Shown: one piece after another, positions 51,793 through 59,681 of the stretch
How positions within the stretch are numbered: position 1 is the first letter of the stretch
How the letters are laid out: every line of letters starts with the position of its first letter
DNA from: Mycolicibacter senuensis
GTDB taxonomy: Bacteria; Actinomycetota; Actinomycetes; Mycobacteriales; Mycobacteriaceae
Direction of reading: 5' to 3'
Assembly (NCBI RefSeq): GCF_002101885.1
Contig: NZ_LQPS01000040.1
Location: 1-64,000 of the forward strand
Length of the DNA stretch: 64,000 nt
Notes under the pieces: generated by a model
The model's database searches: none
Told to the model about the DNA's origin: nothing
What the model saw: the letters and a program-made list of their open reading frames with translations, nothing else
Program-made: the position numbers and the translations under genes

Positions 51793-52683
51793 ATGACCGA
51801 CGGCACGACGATTCCGGGCGAGCAGACACCGTTGCGTGCTCGCCGGCAGGTGCGGGCCGGCTGGGGCATCGTGGCGGTCTGGCTCGCTGCCACGGTGACG
51901 GCCGCGTTGAGCTCCGGATCGTCGATACCTGCTGTGGCCGAGGCGGTCTCCGGGGCCACCCTGGCGGTCTTCGTGGTGTTCCACGCGCTCACGCAGTACC
52001 GGCCCGGCGGGGTGGCCGGCTACTTCGGCATCGCCCTGGCGGTCGCGTTCGGCTTTGAGGCGTGCAGTGTTGCGACCGGATTTCCCTTCGGCTCCTACGT
52101 TCATCATCTGGAAGGACCCCGGCTGCTCGGGGTGCCGTTCGTGGTCGTGCTGGGCTGGGTGCTGCTGGCCTGGCTGGCGTGGATGCTGGCCCGGGTGATC
52201 GTGGGCGACCAATCCAACCGCGGTGTGCAGGTAGGGCTGACGCCGGCGGTGGCCACCCTGGTCCTCGGGGGCTACGACCTGGTGATCGACCCGATAGCGG
52301 CTCATGCCCGCGGCCTGTACTCCTACGGTGAACCGAGTGGCGCCCTTGGGGTCCCGCTGACCAATTACTTCGGCTGGGTGCTCACCGGATGGGTGTTGTT
52401 CCAGACGTTCGCGTTGGTTGAGCGACGGTGGCGCCGGGCTCCGGCCGGGTCAGCCCGATCGACGCTGTCGATGCCGGCGGTCATCTGGTTCGGACTGGCC
52501 CTGCAGGTGAACCTCGAAATGCTCCGGGTCGGTGATGCCACGGCGACGATCCAGGGCGGCAGATCTGTTGCGGTCGCCGACATCTATGAGACCTGCTCTG
52601 CAACCGCATGGTTCACCATGGTGCTGGTGGCGGTGGTCGCCGTGGCGCGGCTATGCCAAGGCGGATCGCAGCCCGCCGCGTAG
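51793..52683 (+). CDS. carotenoid biosynthesis membrane protein (DUF422/CruF-like)
   Basis: 296 residues from ATG 51793, with GGAGGGAG upstream. Seven or so hydrophobic segments alternate with short loops. The conserved elements F-G-F-E-A-C-S-V-A-T-G-F-P-F-G-S-Y, Y-D-L-V-I-D-P and N-Y-F-G-W-V-L-T-G match the DUF422 family, which includes CruF-type C50 carotenoid 1,2-hydratases. No other carotenoid gene lies nearby, so the substrate may be another isoprenoid. It is convergent with the TetR gene. Confidence 0.8.
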   Translation: MTDGTTIPGEQTPLRARRQVRAGWGIVAVWLAATVTAALSSGSSIPAVAEAVSGATLAVFVVFHALTQYRPGGVAGYFGIALAVAFGFEACSVATGFPFGSYVHHLEGPRLLGVPFVVVLGWVLLAWLAWMLARVIVGDQSNRGVQVGLTPAVATLVLGGYDLVIDPIAAHARGLYSYGEPSGALGVPLTNYFGWVLTGWVLFQTFALVERRWRRAPAGSARSTLSMPAVIWFGLALQVNLEMLRVGDATATIQGGRSVAVADIYETCSATAWFTMVLVAVVAVARLCQGGSQPAA

Positions 52684-52697
52684 TTGCGCGCGGGCTG

Positions 52698-53351
52698 TCA
52701 CCGGTCGGTCACCGGCGCCTGCCACAGGCCGGTGATCGCGTCCACGAGGCTGCGGCCGGCGCGCGGCCAGTCCGAGCGCGGCCCGCTGCCGCCGTCGGCG
52801 AAGCCACGTTCGATCTCCGCGCAGGTGTACATCAACATGGTGCGCATCATGATGTTGCGCTCGGCTTGGACGTGGTCGGGCAATTCGGGAATGCCTTGGC
52901 CGATGCGGTCGATGACGTGGCGCAGCGACTCCGACTCCAGGGCGCTCTTGGTGACCACACGCCGATACATCGGGTCGGTCATCACCTGAGCGGCGAATCG
53001 CGCGTACCAGGTGGGGCCCGACAGCGACGCCAGGTGGTCGGTCAGCGGCTGTACCAGGCAACCGACCCACTCGCGCAGCTGCGCCGAATCATCGGTGTCG
53101 GCGATCCGCGCGGTGCGCAGTTCCTCGATGTGCCCGGCGTGGCTGGCTTCGATGGCGCGCACCAGCTCCTTCTTGGTGCCGAAGTGGTAGGCCACCGCGG
53201 CGTTGTTGCCCTGGCCGGCAGCCTCGACGATCTGGCGGTGAGTCACGGCTTCCACGCCGCGCTCGGCGATCAGCCGCTCGGCCGCGGATAACAGCGCCTC
53301 CCGGGTGCTGTCGGCACGGGCAGACCGCGGGCTGCGCACGGGTGACGGCAT
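52698..53351 (-). CDS. TetR-family transcriptional regulator
   Basis: 217 residues from ATG 53351. TTG 53363, with AAGGG at good spacing, is an equally possible start. The N-terminal helix-turn-helix is A-L-L-S-A-A-E-R-L-I-A-E-R-G then T-H-R-Q-I-V-E-A-A-G and N-N-A-A-V-A-Y-H-F-G-T-K-K-E-L. The C-terminal domain is helical. It is divergent from the thioesterase-ALDH-SDR-luciferase-like operon, and an inverted repeat overlaps that operon's promoter, so it is the likely repressor of that operon. Confidence 0.88.
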   Translation of the reverse strand: MPSPVRSPRSARADSTREALLSAAERLIAERGVEAVTHRQIVEAAGQGNNAAVAYHFGTKKELVRAIEASHAGHIEELRTARIADTDDSAQLREWVGCLVQPLTDHLASLSGPTWYARFAAQVMTDPMYRRVVTKSALESESLRHVIDRIGQGIPELPDHVQAERNIMMRTMLMYTCAEIERGFADGGSGPRSDWPRAGRSLVDAITGLWQAPVTDR

Positions 53352-53373
53352 GAGGCCAGTCAACAGCGAGCCC

Positions 53374-53402
53374 TTGACCTAAGTCAAACATTTTACTTAA
53401 AT
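53374..53402 (+). promoter_or_regulatory. promoter with overlapping TetR-type operator
   Basis: TTGACC (53374-53379) and TTAAAT (53397-53402) with a 17-base spacer form a good -35/-10 pair for the plus-strand operon. The inverted repeat TTGAC-CTAA-GTCAA (53374-53387) covers the -35 element, an ideal position for repression by the adjacent divergent TetR protein. Confidence 0.55.
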
Positions 53403-53480
53403 GGGCCGACAGTCACAGGCCGGTTCTTCTCGTCGGGCCCAGCGCGCCCGCACCGGTTGAGCGCGGTGAGGAGGGATGCG

Positions 53481-54446
53481 TTGAGGCCGACGCCGACGCC
53501 CGCCGCCGACTTCAACGGGCCGCTGCTCGGGTCCGGCGGCCCGTTGGAAGCCGCCACGCTCAGCGCACTCGACCACCTCGAACAGGTGCTGAGGCTGCAA
53601 CCGGTGGGCACGGATCGCTTCCGTGCGGACAGTGAGCCCGGCAGGTTCGGCCGGATCTTCGGCGGTCAGCTGGTCGCCCAGGCGCTGACCGCCGCAGCGG
53701 CAACCGTCACCGAACTCGCTCCGCATGCGATCCATGCGATGTTCCTGCGCCCCGGCGACTCGACCGCACCACTGGACATCGCCGTCGAGCGGTCCCGTGA
53801 CGGGCGGACTATGTCGGCACGACAGGTGGTCATCTCGCAAGCGGGCCGGGCGCTGATGACCGCGCTGGTGTCCTTCGACACCAATCCCGAGAGCTCCGAG
53901 GCCGTCACCGTCGAGGGGTCGGTGACGGCGTCGGAAGCTCATCCGTTGCTGCAGCACTGGGTGCACCGGGCGCCGCCGGCCCTGGCCGGCTCGGCACGCA
54001 CCTGGGTCGACACACCGCCACCGTTGGAGATGCGCATCGCCGACGCGCCCGTCTTCCTCGGCGGCACACCGGCCGGCGGACCGCGCTCCTTCTGGATGCG
54101 GCTACCACGAGCGATCGACGGCGGACCGGTGGCACACACCACGATGCTGGCCTACGCAAGCGATTACCTGCTGGTGGACACCGCGTTTCGCGCCCACCCC
54201 CAGCCGGTCGGCTACACCACGCATCATGGACTCACCCTGGACCACACCATCTGGCTGCACCGTCCGGTGCGCTTCGATCAGTGGCATCACTACACCCAGC
54301 AGATCGTCGCCGCCGCCGGCCACCGCGCGGTGGTGAAGGGAACCATCGTCGACGCCGCCGGCCGGCATGTCGCCAGCACCGCCCAAGAAGTCCTGGTCCG
54401 CCCGATCACCGAACCGTCGCGCTCCGATCCGGGGGACACCGGGTGA
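53481..54446 (+). CDS. acyl-CoA thioesterase, TesB type (double hotdog)
   Basis: 321 residues from TTG 53481, chosen because GAGGAGGG stands five bases upstream. TTG 53457 and GTG 53466 in frame lack a site. N-terminal hotdog: G-R-I-F-G-G-Q-L-V-A-Q-A-L, H-A-I-H-A-M-F-L-R-P-G-D. C-terminal hotdog: A-Y-A-S-D-Y-L-L-V-D-T, L-D-H-T-I-W-L-H-R-P-V-R. It hydrolyses acyl-CoA. First gene of a five-gene operon, overlapping the next by GTGA (54443-54446). Confidence 0.88.
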   Translation: MRPTPTPAADFNGPLLGSGGPLEAATLSALDHLEQVLRLQPVGTDRFRADSEPGRFGRIFGGQLVAQALTAAAATVTELAPHAIHAMFLRPGDSTAPLDIAVERSRDGRTMSARQVVISQAGRALMTALVSFDTNPESSEAVTVEGSVTASEAHPLLQHWVHRAPPALAGSARTWVDTPPPLEMRIADAPVFLGGTPAGGPRSFWMRLPRAIDGGPVAHTTMLAYASDYLLVDTAFRAHPQPVGYTTHHGLTLDHTIWLHRPVRFDQWHHYTQQIVAAAGHRAVVKGTIVDAAGRHVASTAQEVLVRPITEPSRSDPGDTG

Positions 54447-55054
54447 CGGCCGCGACATCTCCGCTCTACGAACAGCAGTGGCCCGAAGGAGAATTCCGGC
54501 TGTTCCAACTGGGCTTCGTGGTGCCCGATCTGATCAGCGCAGCGGCCCGTTGGGTGCGGGTGTTCGGCGTCGGACCGTTTCACATCCTGCCGCGCGGACG
54601 CAGCACCTGCCGCTACCGCGGCGCAACCGCCGGTATCGACGTGCAGATCGGCGTCGCACAGGCCGGGCCGGTGCAGATCGAACTCATCCAGGATCACACT
54701 CCGGAAGGCTCGGTGTTTTCCGAGATGGCCAGGCTGCGCGGTGGTAATCCGTTCGGGTTCCATCAGGTGTCGACGCTGGCCCGCGACTATGACGCGAAAG
54801 TCGCCCACTACCTCGATCAGCGCTATGACCTGGTATGCGAATTCACCAATCCCGGCCAGCGGGTGGCATTCATCGACACCGCAGCTGATTTCGGGTTCTT
54901 CACCGAGATCGTCGAGGACAAACCAAGTTTTCGAACCAACGTCGCCACTATCGCGCGCACCTGTGAAACCTGGGACGGCACGGATCCGATCCGGCTGCTG
55001 ACCCGCGACGGCTATCGCACACCAGCTGAACCATGGAAGGACGAAAACCAGTGA
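54443..55054 (+). CDS. VOC-superfamily (glyoxalase-like) protein
   Basis: 203 residues from GTG 54443. The start Q-L-G-F-V-V-P-D-L and the pattern W-V-R-V-F-G-V-G-P-F-H, I-E-L-I-Q-D-H, G-F-H-Q-V-S-T, F-F-T-E-I-V-E are typical of the VOC fold (Glyoxalase_4 type). H in G-F-H-Q and E in F-T-E-I could bind a metal. Roles in this group include epimerases, ring-cleaving enzymes and delta-isomerase-like proteins. It is coupled on both sides by GTGA overlaps. Confidence 0.78.
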   Translation: MTAATSPLYEQQWPEGEFRLFQLGFVVPDLISAAARWVRVFGVGPFHILPRGRSTCRYRGATAGIDVQIGVAQAGPVQIELIQDHTPEGSVFSEMARLRGGNPFGFHQVSTLARDYDAKVAHYLDQRYDLVCEFTNPGQRVAFIDTAADFGFFTEIVEDKPSFRTNVATIARTCETWDGTDPIRLLTRDGYRTPAEPWKDENQ

Positions 55055-56460
55055 CCAGAACTATTATTCCGGTCTTCAACCCGTCGACCGAAGAGCAGAT
55101 CGCCGAGGTTCCCGATTCCGACCAGGCGGCCGTCGACGCAGCGGTGGCCCGCGCGCGGGAGAGCTTCGAATCCGGGGTCTGGCGCAAACTTCCGGCCGCA
55201 CGGCGCGCCGAGATCATGTTCCGCGCCGCGGAGATCATCAAAGAGCGCACCCCCGAACTCGCCGAGATCGAGTCCCGCGACAACGGCATGACCGCCATGG
55301 GAGCCAGCCAGATCATCAAGGTCTCCCAGGAGATGCTGACCTACTATGCGGGCTGGGTCGGCAAGATTCACGGGGAGTCCAGCGACATAGTCTCCGACGG
55401 CCTGCTCGGCCACTTTGAGAGCTACCACGCTTTCACCCAGCTCGAACCGGTCGGCGTCGTCGGCCTGATCATCCCCTGGAACGGGCCGTTCTTCGTCGCG
55501 ATGCTCAAGGTCGCCCCGGCGCTGGCCGCGGGCTGCAGCTGTGTGCTCAAGCCCGCCGAGGAGACACCGCTGACCGCGCTGAAGCTCGAAGAGATCTTCC
55601 GCGAGGCCGGCCTGCCCGACGGCGTCCTCAACGTCGTCACCGGCTACGGCGAGACCACCGGTGCGGCGCTGACCGCGCATCCCGATGTCGACAAGATCTC
55701 GTTCACCGGATCCACCGAGGTGGGCCGGCTGATCGTCAAGGCGGCCGCCGGCAACCTCAAGCGCCTCACCCTGGAACTCGGCGGCAAGTCGCCGCTGATC
55801 ATGTTCGATGACGCCAACCTCGACAAGGCCATCATGATGGCCGGCATGGGCCTGCTGGCCGGCTCGGGCCAGAACTGCTCGTGCACCTCGCGGATCTATG
55901 TCCAGCGCGGCATCTACGACCAGGTCGTCGAGGGCCTGGCCAACTTCGCCCAGATGTTGCCGATGGGCGGCAGCGACGACCCCAACTCGGTGCTCGGCCC
56001 GCTGATCAGCGAGAAGCAGCGCCAGCGCGTGGCGGGCATCGTCAACGACGGCGTGGCCGCCGGTGCCGAGGTGATCACCGGCGGCAAGCCGATGGACCGC
56101 CGCGGCTACTTCTACGAAGCGACGATCATCACCAACACCACACCCGACATGCGGCTCATCCGCGACGAGATCTTCGGTCCGGTCGGATCGGTGATTCCGT
56201 TCGACGAAGAGGACGAGGCGATCGCTGCCGCCAACGACACCGAGTACGGGCTGGCCGGGGCCATCTGGACCGAGAACCTCGGGCGCGCCCACCGGGTCGC
56301 GAACCAGCTTCGCGGCGGCCAGATCTGGGTGAACTGCGCCTTGGCGGCCGACCCCTCCATGCCGATCTGCGGACACAAGCAGTCCGGATGGGGCGGCGAA
56401 CGCGGCCGCAAGGGGATCGAGGCCTACTTCAACACCAAGTCGGTCTACATCAGTCTCTGA
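55051..56460 (+). CDS. aldehyde dehydrogenase
   Basis: 469 residues from GTG 55051, overlapping the previous stop, with GGAAGGACG upstream. ATG 55033 is in frame but less likely. It has the general base E242 in L-E-L-G-G-K-S, the nucleophile C276 in S-G-Q-N-C-S-C-T-S, I-I-P-W-N-G-P and F-T-G-S-T-E-V-G. It is a different subfamily from the ALDH at 34631 (A-G-x-G-Q-N-C). Oxidises an aldehyde, probably the product of the neighbouring SDR or luciferase-like enzyme. Confidence 0.9.
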   Translation: MTRTIIPVFNPSTEEQIAEVPDSDQAAVDAAVARARESFESGVWRKLPAARRAEIMFRAAEIIKERTPELAEIESRDNGMTAMGASQIIKVSQEMLTYYAGWVGKIHGESSDIVSDGLLGHFESYHAFTQLEPVGVVGLIIPWNGPFFVAMLKVAPALAAGCSCVLKPAEETPLTALKLEEIFREAGLPDGVLNVVTGYGETTGAALTAHPDVDKISFTGSTEVGRLIVKAAAGNLKRLTLELGGKSPLIMFDDANLDKAIMMAGMGLLAGSGQNCSCTSRIYVQRGIYDQVVEGLANFAQMLPMGGSDDPNSVLGPLISEKQRQRVAGIVNDGVAAGAEVITGGKPMDRRGYFYEATIITNTTPDMRLIRDEIFGPVGSVIPFDEEDEAIAAANDTEYGLAGAIWTENLGRAHRVANQLRGGQIWVNCALAADPSMPICGHKQSGWGGERGRKGIEAYFNTKSVYISL

Positions 56461-56495
56461 CCGGCCGTGACGGCGACCCCACCGGGAGGTGACAA

Positions 56496-57317
56496 GTGGT
56501 GCTGCGTAAGGACGCGTCGAACCTCGGCGGCCGGGTAGCGGTCATCACCGGCGGCGGTTCCGGTATCGGGCGCGGGATCGCCGAGACGTTCGCGGAATTC
56601 GGTGCCCGGGTGGCGATCTGGGAGAAAGACCCCGAGACCGCCGAACTGGCTGCGGCCGCGGCCGGCGGCCTGGCCTGTGCGATCGACGTCCGCGACACCG
56701 AACAGGTCGATGCCGCGCTGGCCACCACCATCGCCGAGGTGGGCGTGCCGACCATCCTGGTCAACAACGCCGGCGGGGTGTTCGCCTCCCCGCTGCTGGA
56801 AACCGCCGCCAAGGGGTGGGAGACGCTGATCCGCTCCAACCTCACCCACGTTCTGCTGTGCACACAGCGCGTCGCGCAGGCGCTGGTACGCCACGGCGAG
56901 CCCGGGAGCATCATCAACATCGCCAGCATCGAGGGCACCCGCGCCGCACCCGGCTACGCCGCCTACGCGGCGGCCAAGGCGGGCGTCGTCAACTTCACCA
57001 AGACGGCGGCACTGGAGCTGGCGCCGCACGGCATCCGGGTCAACTGTCTGGCCCCGGACCTCACGCTCACCGAAGGCATCGAGCGTGTCGGCTCGGCCGA
57101 GATGCTCGCTCACGCCGGCTACATGATCCCGATGGGGCGGCCCGGCCACGTCGACGAGATGGCGGGTGCGGCAGTGTTTCTGGCCGGCGACCTGAGCACC
57201 TACGTCACCGGCCAGACGCTGCACGTCGACGGAGGGACGCACGCGGCAGGCGGCTGGTATCACCACCCCGACACCGGCGAATACCTACTCGGTCCGCCGC
57301 GGCCGAAACCAGAATGA
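56496..57317 (+). CDS. short-chain dehydrogenase/reductase
   Basis: 273 residues from GTG 56496, with GGGAGGTGACAA upstream. Cofactor motif T-G-G-G-S-G-I-G, then W-E-K-D after beta-2, suggesting NAD. It has N-N-A-G, an I-A-S-I-E serine and Y-A-A-A-K. A 20-residue C-terminal extension (G-G-W-Y-H-H-P-D-T-G-E-Y-L-L-G-P) follows the usual V-D-G-G, a feature of several steroid or terpene-alcohol dehydrogenases. It sits between the ALDH and the luciferase-like gene in the operon. Confidence 0.88.
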   Translation: MVLRKDASNLGGRVAVITGGGSGIGRGIAETFAEFGARVAIWEKDPETAELAAAAAGGLACAIDVRDTEQVDAALATTIAEVGVPTILVNNAGGVFASPLLETAAKGWETLIRSNLTHVLLCTQRVAQALVRHGEPGSIINIASIEGTRAAPGYAAYAAAKAGVVNFTKTAALELAPHGIRVNCLAPDLTLTEGIERVGSAEMLAHAGYMIPMGRPGHVDEMAGAAVFLAGDLSTYVTGQTLHVDGGTHAAGGWYHHPDTGEYLLGPPRPKPE

Positions 57318-57328
57318 AAGGAAGCCGC

Positions 57329-58252
57329 ATGCGGTTCGCGTTCACCCACCCGATCATCACGCACCCGTGTGACCCCGAACTGGTCTCCCCGCACGGCGTG
57401 GCCGCCGTGGCGCGGGCCGCCGAGGCCGCCGGCTTCGGCGCCATGGGATTCACCGACCATCCGGCTCCGACCCAACGCTGGCTCGATGCCGGGGGCCACG
57501 ACAGCCTCGACCCCTTCGTCGCGATGGGGTTCGCGGCCGCGCACACCGAGACGATCCGGTTCATTCCGAACGTCGTCGTGCTGCCGTACCGCAACCCGTT
57601 CGTGGTCGCCAAATCGGGTGCGACGCTGGACCTGCTCTCCGGCGGAAGGTTCACCCTGGCGGTGGGCGTGGGCTATCTCAAAGGTGAATTCGCGGCGCTG
57701 GGCGTGGATTTCGATGAGCGCTCCGCCCTGGTCGAAGAGAGCCTGGATGTCATCCGTGCAATCTGGACCGGCGATGACGTGTCGTTCCAGGGCAGGCACT
57801 TCCACGCCCGCGGGATCACCGCCCACCCGCGCCCGGTCAGCAGTCCGCATCCGCCGATCTGGATCGGCGGGAACACCGGTAGGGCGCGGCAACGAGTCGC
57901 CACCCGCGGCGACGGGTGGGCGCCGTTCGCCGCGCCGCCCGGCCTGGCCAGCACGGCCCGCACCGCCGCGATGGACTCCATCGAAGCGCTGACGGCCGGG
58001 ATCGAGGACCTGAAGCGCCGCTGCGACGCCGCGGGCCGAGACTGGTCGGCCATCGACATCTGCTTCTCCAACCTCGCCGGCGGGCGGCTCGGCCACGACG
58101 ACTTCGACACCGGCGCCTACCTGGACGGACTGGGCACGCTCGCCGATGTCGGGGTCAGCTGGGTACAGGTCGCCGTCCCCGGCGAGAGCCTTCCCCGCGC
58201 GGTCGAGGCGATCGAGCAATTCGGTGAATCGGTGATCGACAAGGCCAGATGA
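57329..58252 (+). CDS. luciferase-like (LLM) flavin/F420-dependent oxidoreductase
   Basis: 307 residues from ATG 57329, with GAAAGGAAG upstream. An earlier ATG at 57314 overlaps the previous stop. TIM-barrel pattern: A-A-E-A-A-G-F-G-A-M-G-F-T-D-H-P, I-R-F-I-P-N-V-V-V-L-P-Y-R-N-P, G-G-R-F-T-L-A-V-G-V-G-Y, and P-P-I-W-I-G-G-N-T near 180. F420 or FMN use is not decided by sequence alone. Mycobacteria favour F420. Last gene of the operon under the TetR-type promoter. Confidence 0.87.
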   Translation: MRFAFTHPIITHPCDPELVSPHGVAAVARAAEAAGFGAMGFTDHPAPTQRWLDAGGHDSLDPFVAMGFAAAHTETIRFIPNVVVLPYRNPFVVAKSGATLDLLSGGRFTLAVGVGYLKGEFAALGVDFDERSALVEESLDVIRAIWTGDDVSFQGRHFHARGITAHPRPVSSPHPPIWIGGNTGRARQRVATRGDGWAPFAAPPGLASTARTAAMDSIEALTAGIEDLKRRCDAAGRDWSAIDICFSNLAGGRLGHDDFDTGAYLDGLGTLADVGVSWVQVAVPGESLPRAVEAIEQFGESVIDKAR

Positions 58253-58270
58253 GAAGTGCTCCACCGGGAT

Positions 58271-58276
58271 TAGGAT
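58271..58276 (+). promoter_or_regulatory. leaderless promoter -10 box of the HD-domain gene
   Basis: TAGGAT (TANNNT) ends six bases before ATG 58283. No purine-rich ribosome binding site stands in front of it, so the transcript is probably leaderless and this gene has its own promoter. Confidence 0.45.
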
Positions 58277-58282
58277 GGGGTC

Positions 58283-58879
58283 ATGACTGTGCCGGGGATC
58301 ATCCGAATTGTGCCGCTGGCCGAGGAGATCCTCGAGTCACACCGCCACCGGGCCGGCGGTGACGACATCGGATGGGACGCTTATAAGGCCCACGTGTACC
58401 GGATCTTCAATTTCGCTCGCGCGCTGACACCGCAGAGTCCCGACCGCGACGAGAAGCTCGCGATCGCCGCAGCGTTTCACGACCTGGCCGCATTCGACAC
58501 GCTCGACTATCTGGTGCCCTCGATCGAGGCGCAGGACGCCTGGCTGCAGGAGACCGGCCGCGAGGCGTGGTCGAACGAGTTGGCGCTCATCATCGCCCAG
58601 CACCACCGGTTGGCGGGATACGGTCCGTCCCGTCCGTACGCGCCGCTGGTCGAGGCTGTTCGCCGAGCCGATCTCGTCGACGTGAGCCAGGGCCTGATCA
58701 GGTTCGGCCTGCCGCGTTCCTACGTCAACGAGGTGCGCGGCGCCTTCGACGCCAGCGTCTTCTTCAAGCGGGTGATCCCCTCGGGCGTGCTGCGGGCGGT
58801 CCGCCGATTACAGCAGCCCGGGTTTTTGCGTCCCGGCAACGCCCTGATGCGCTCGGGACACTCCGGACAGGATCGCTGA
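58283..58879 (+). CDS. HD-domain (phosphohydrolase-like) protein
   Basis: 198 residues. The HD-type motif has H37 in A-Y-K-A-H-V-Y-R and H66-D67 in A-A-F-H-D-L, and Q-H-H-R-L then R-A-D-L-V-D supply the later ligands. The metal-binding set of the HD superfamily is thus largely present. Short length and lack of other domains are typical of stand-alone HD proteins. The substrate, possibly a nucleotide or another phosphoester, cannot be assigned. It likely has its own leaderless promoter. Confidence 0.75.
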   Translation: MTVPGIIRIVPLAEEILESHRHRAGGDDIGWDAYKAHVYRIFNFARALTPQSPDRDEKLAIAAAFHDLAAFDTLDYLVPSIEAQDAWLQETGREAWSNELALIIAQHHRLAGYGPSRPYAPLVEAVRRADLVDVSQGLIRFGLPRSYVNEVRGAFDASVFFKRVIPSGVLRAVRRLQQPGFLRPGNALMRSGHSGQDR

Positions 58880-58886
58880 CGGCGGT

Positions 58887-58892
58887 TACCCT
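58887..58892 (+). promoter_or_regulatory. leaderless promoter -10 box of DUF1906 copy B
   Basis: TACCCT ends six bases before GTG 58899, the same geometry as the promoter of paralogue A at 8900-8905. Confidence 0.42.
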
Positions 58893-58898
58893 TCCCCT

Positions 58899-59681
58899 GT
58901 GAGAAGAGTGGTTTCCCGGCGCGAGGTCCTGCGGTATACCGGGCTGCTTGCGCCGGCACTGGCCGTCCCCGGCGCCCTCGGGGCGATGATCGGCACCCCG
59001 ACAGCGGCGGCCGAAGGGGTGCAGCTCATCGACGTCGCCGACCGGCTGGTCGAGCCCGACCGGATCAAGGCGGCCGGCTTCGCCGGGGCACTGGTCTACG
59101 TCTCGGAGCTGCGGCCCGGTGCCACCTTCGATTTCAAACCGGTCACCCGCGACTACGCCGACCGGCTCCGCGCCGCGGGCCTGCAGATCGTCAGCTGCTA
59201 CCAGTTCGGCAAGCCCGGCTGGCCGGATTCGCCGTCGGATTTCACCCGCGGCTACGACGGGGGCGCGGCGGACGCTCGCACGGCACTGCGGCTGCACTCC
59301 GCCGCCGGGGGCCCGCCGAGCGCGCCGATCTTTTTCAGCGTCGATGAGGACATCGACGCCAAAGCCTGGAGAAACCTCGCGGTCCAGTGGTTTCGTGGCA
59401 TCAACTCGGTGCTGGGGACAGCGCGTACCGGAATCTACGGCGGTGCCCGGCAGTGTTCCTGGGCGATCGCCGACGATGTCATCGGGCACTCGACCAGTTC
59501 CGGCCACCGGTGGGCGTGGCAGACCCGGGCGTGGTCGGGCGGCGAGCGCGAACCGGCGGCCGTGCTCTTCCAGCGGGAGATGGTCACCGCAACCGACTCG
59601 GGTTTCATGATCGACGACATCCACGTCGACGTGGACGACGTGTTGGCGGCCGATTTCGGCCAGTGGGAGCTGGTGCGCTGA
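58899..59681 (+). CDS. Tat-exported DUF1906 (glycoside-hydrolase-like) protein, copy B
   Basis: 260 residues. The twin-arginine signal S-R-R-E-V-L (R7, R8) is followed by a hydrophobic stretch and T-A-A-A-E cleavage region near 37. The mature part matches copy A closely in pattern (A-L-V-Y-V-S-E-L-R-P-G, Y-Q-F-G-K-P-G-W, F-F-S-V-D-E-D-I, H-R-W-A-W-Q-T-R). Rv2525c-type protein of the envelope. It overlaps the following membrane-protein gene by one base (TGATG). Confidence 0.85.
   Translation: MRRVVSRREVLRYTGLLAPALAVPGALGAMIGTPTAAAEGVQLIDVADRLVEPDRIKAAGFAGALVYVSELRPGATFDFKPVTRDYADRLRAAGLQIVSCYQFGKPGWPDSPSDFTRGYDGGAADARTALRLHSAAGGPPSAPIFFSVDEDIDAKAWRNLAVQWFRGINSVLGTARTGIYGGARQCSWAIADDVIGHSTSSGHRWAWQTRAWSGGEREPAAVLFQREMVTATDSGFMIDDIHVDVDDVLAADFGQWELVR

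Noticed and set aside
51589..52305. A 777-residue frame for the FAD dehydrogenase at 49972
   Set aside because: The N-terminal 239 residues are antisense to the CruF-like gene. ATG 51588 has a binding site and gives a normal FAD-binding start.
53457..53480. Earlier TTG or GTG starts for the TesB-type thioesterase
   Set aside because: The strong GAGGAGGG site lies inside this stretch and is correctly spaced only for TTG 53481.
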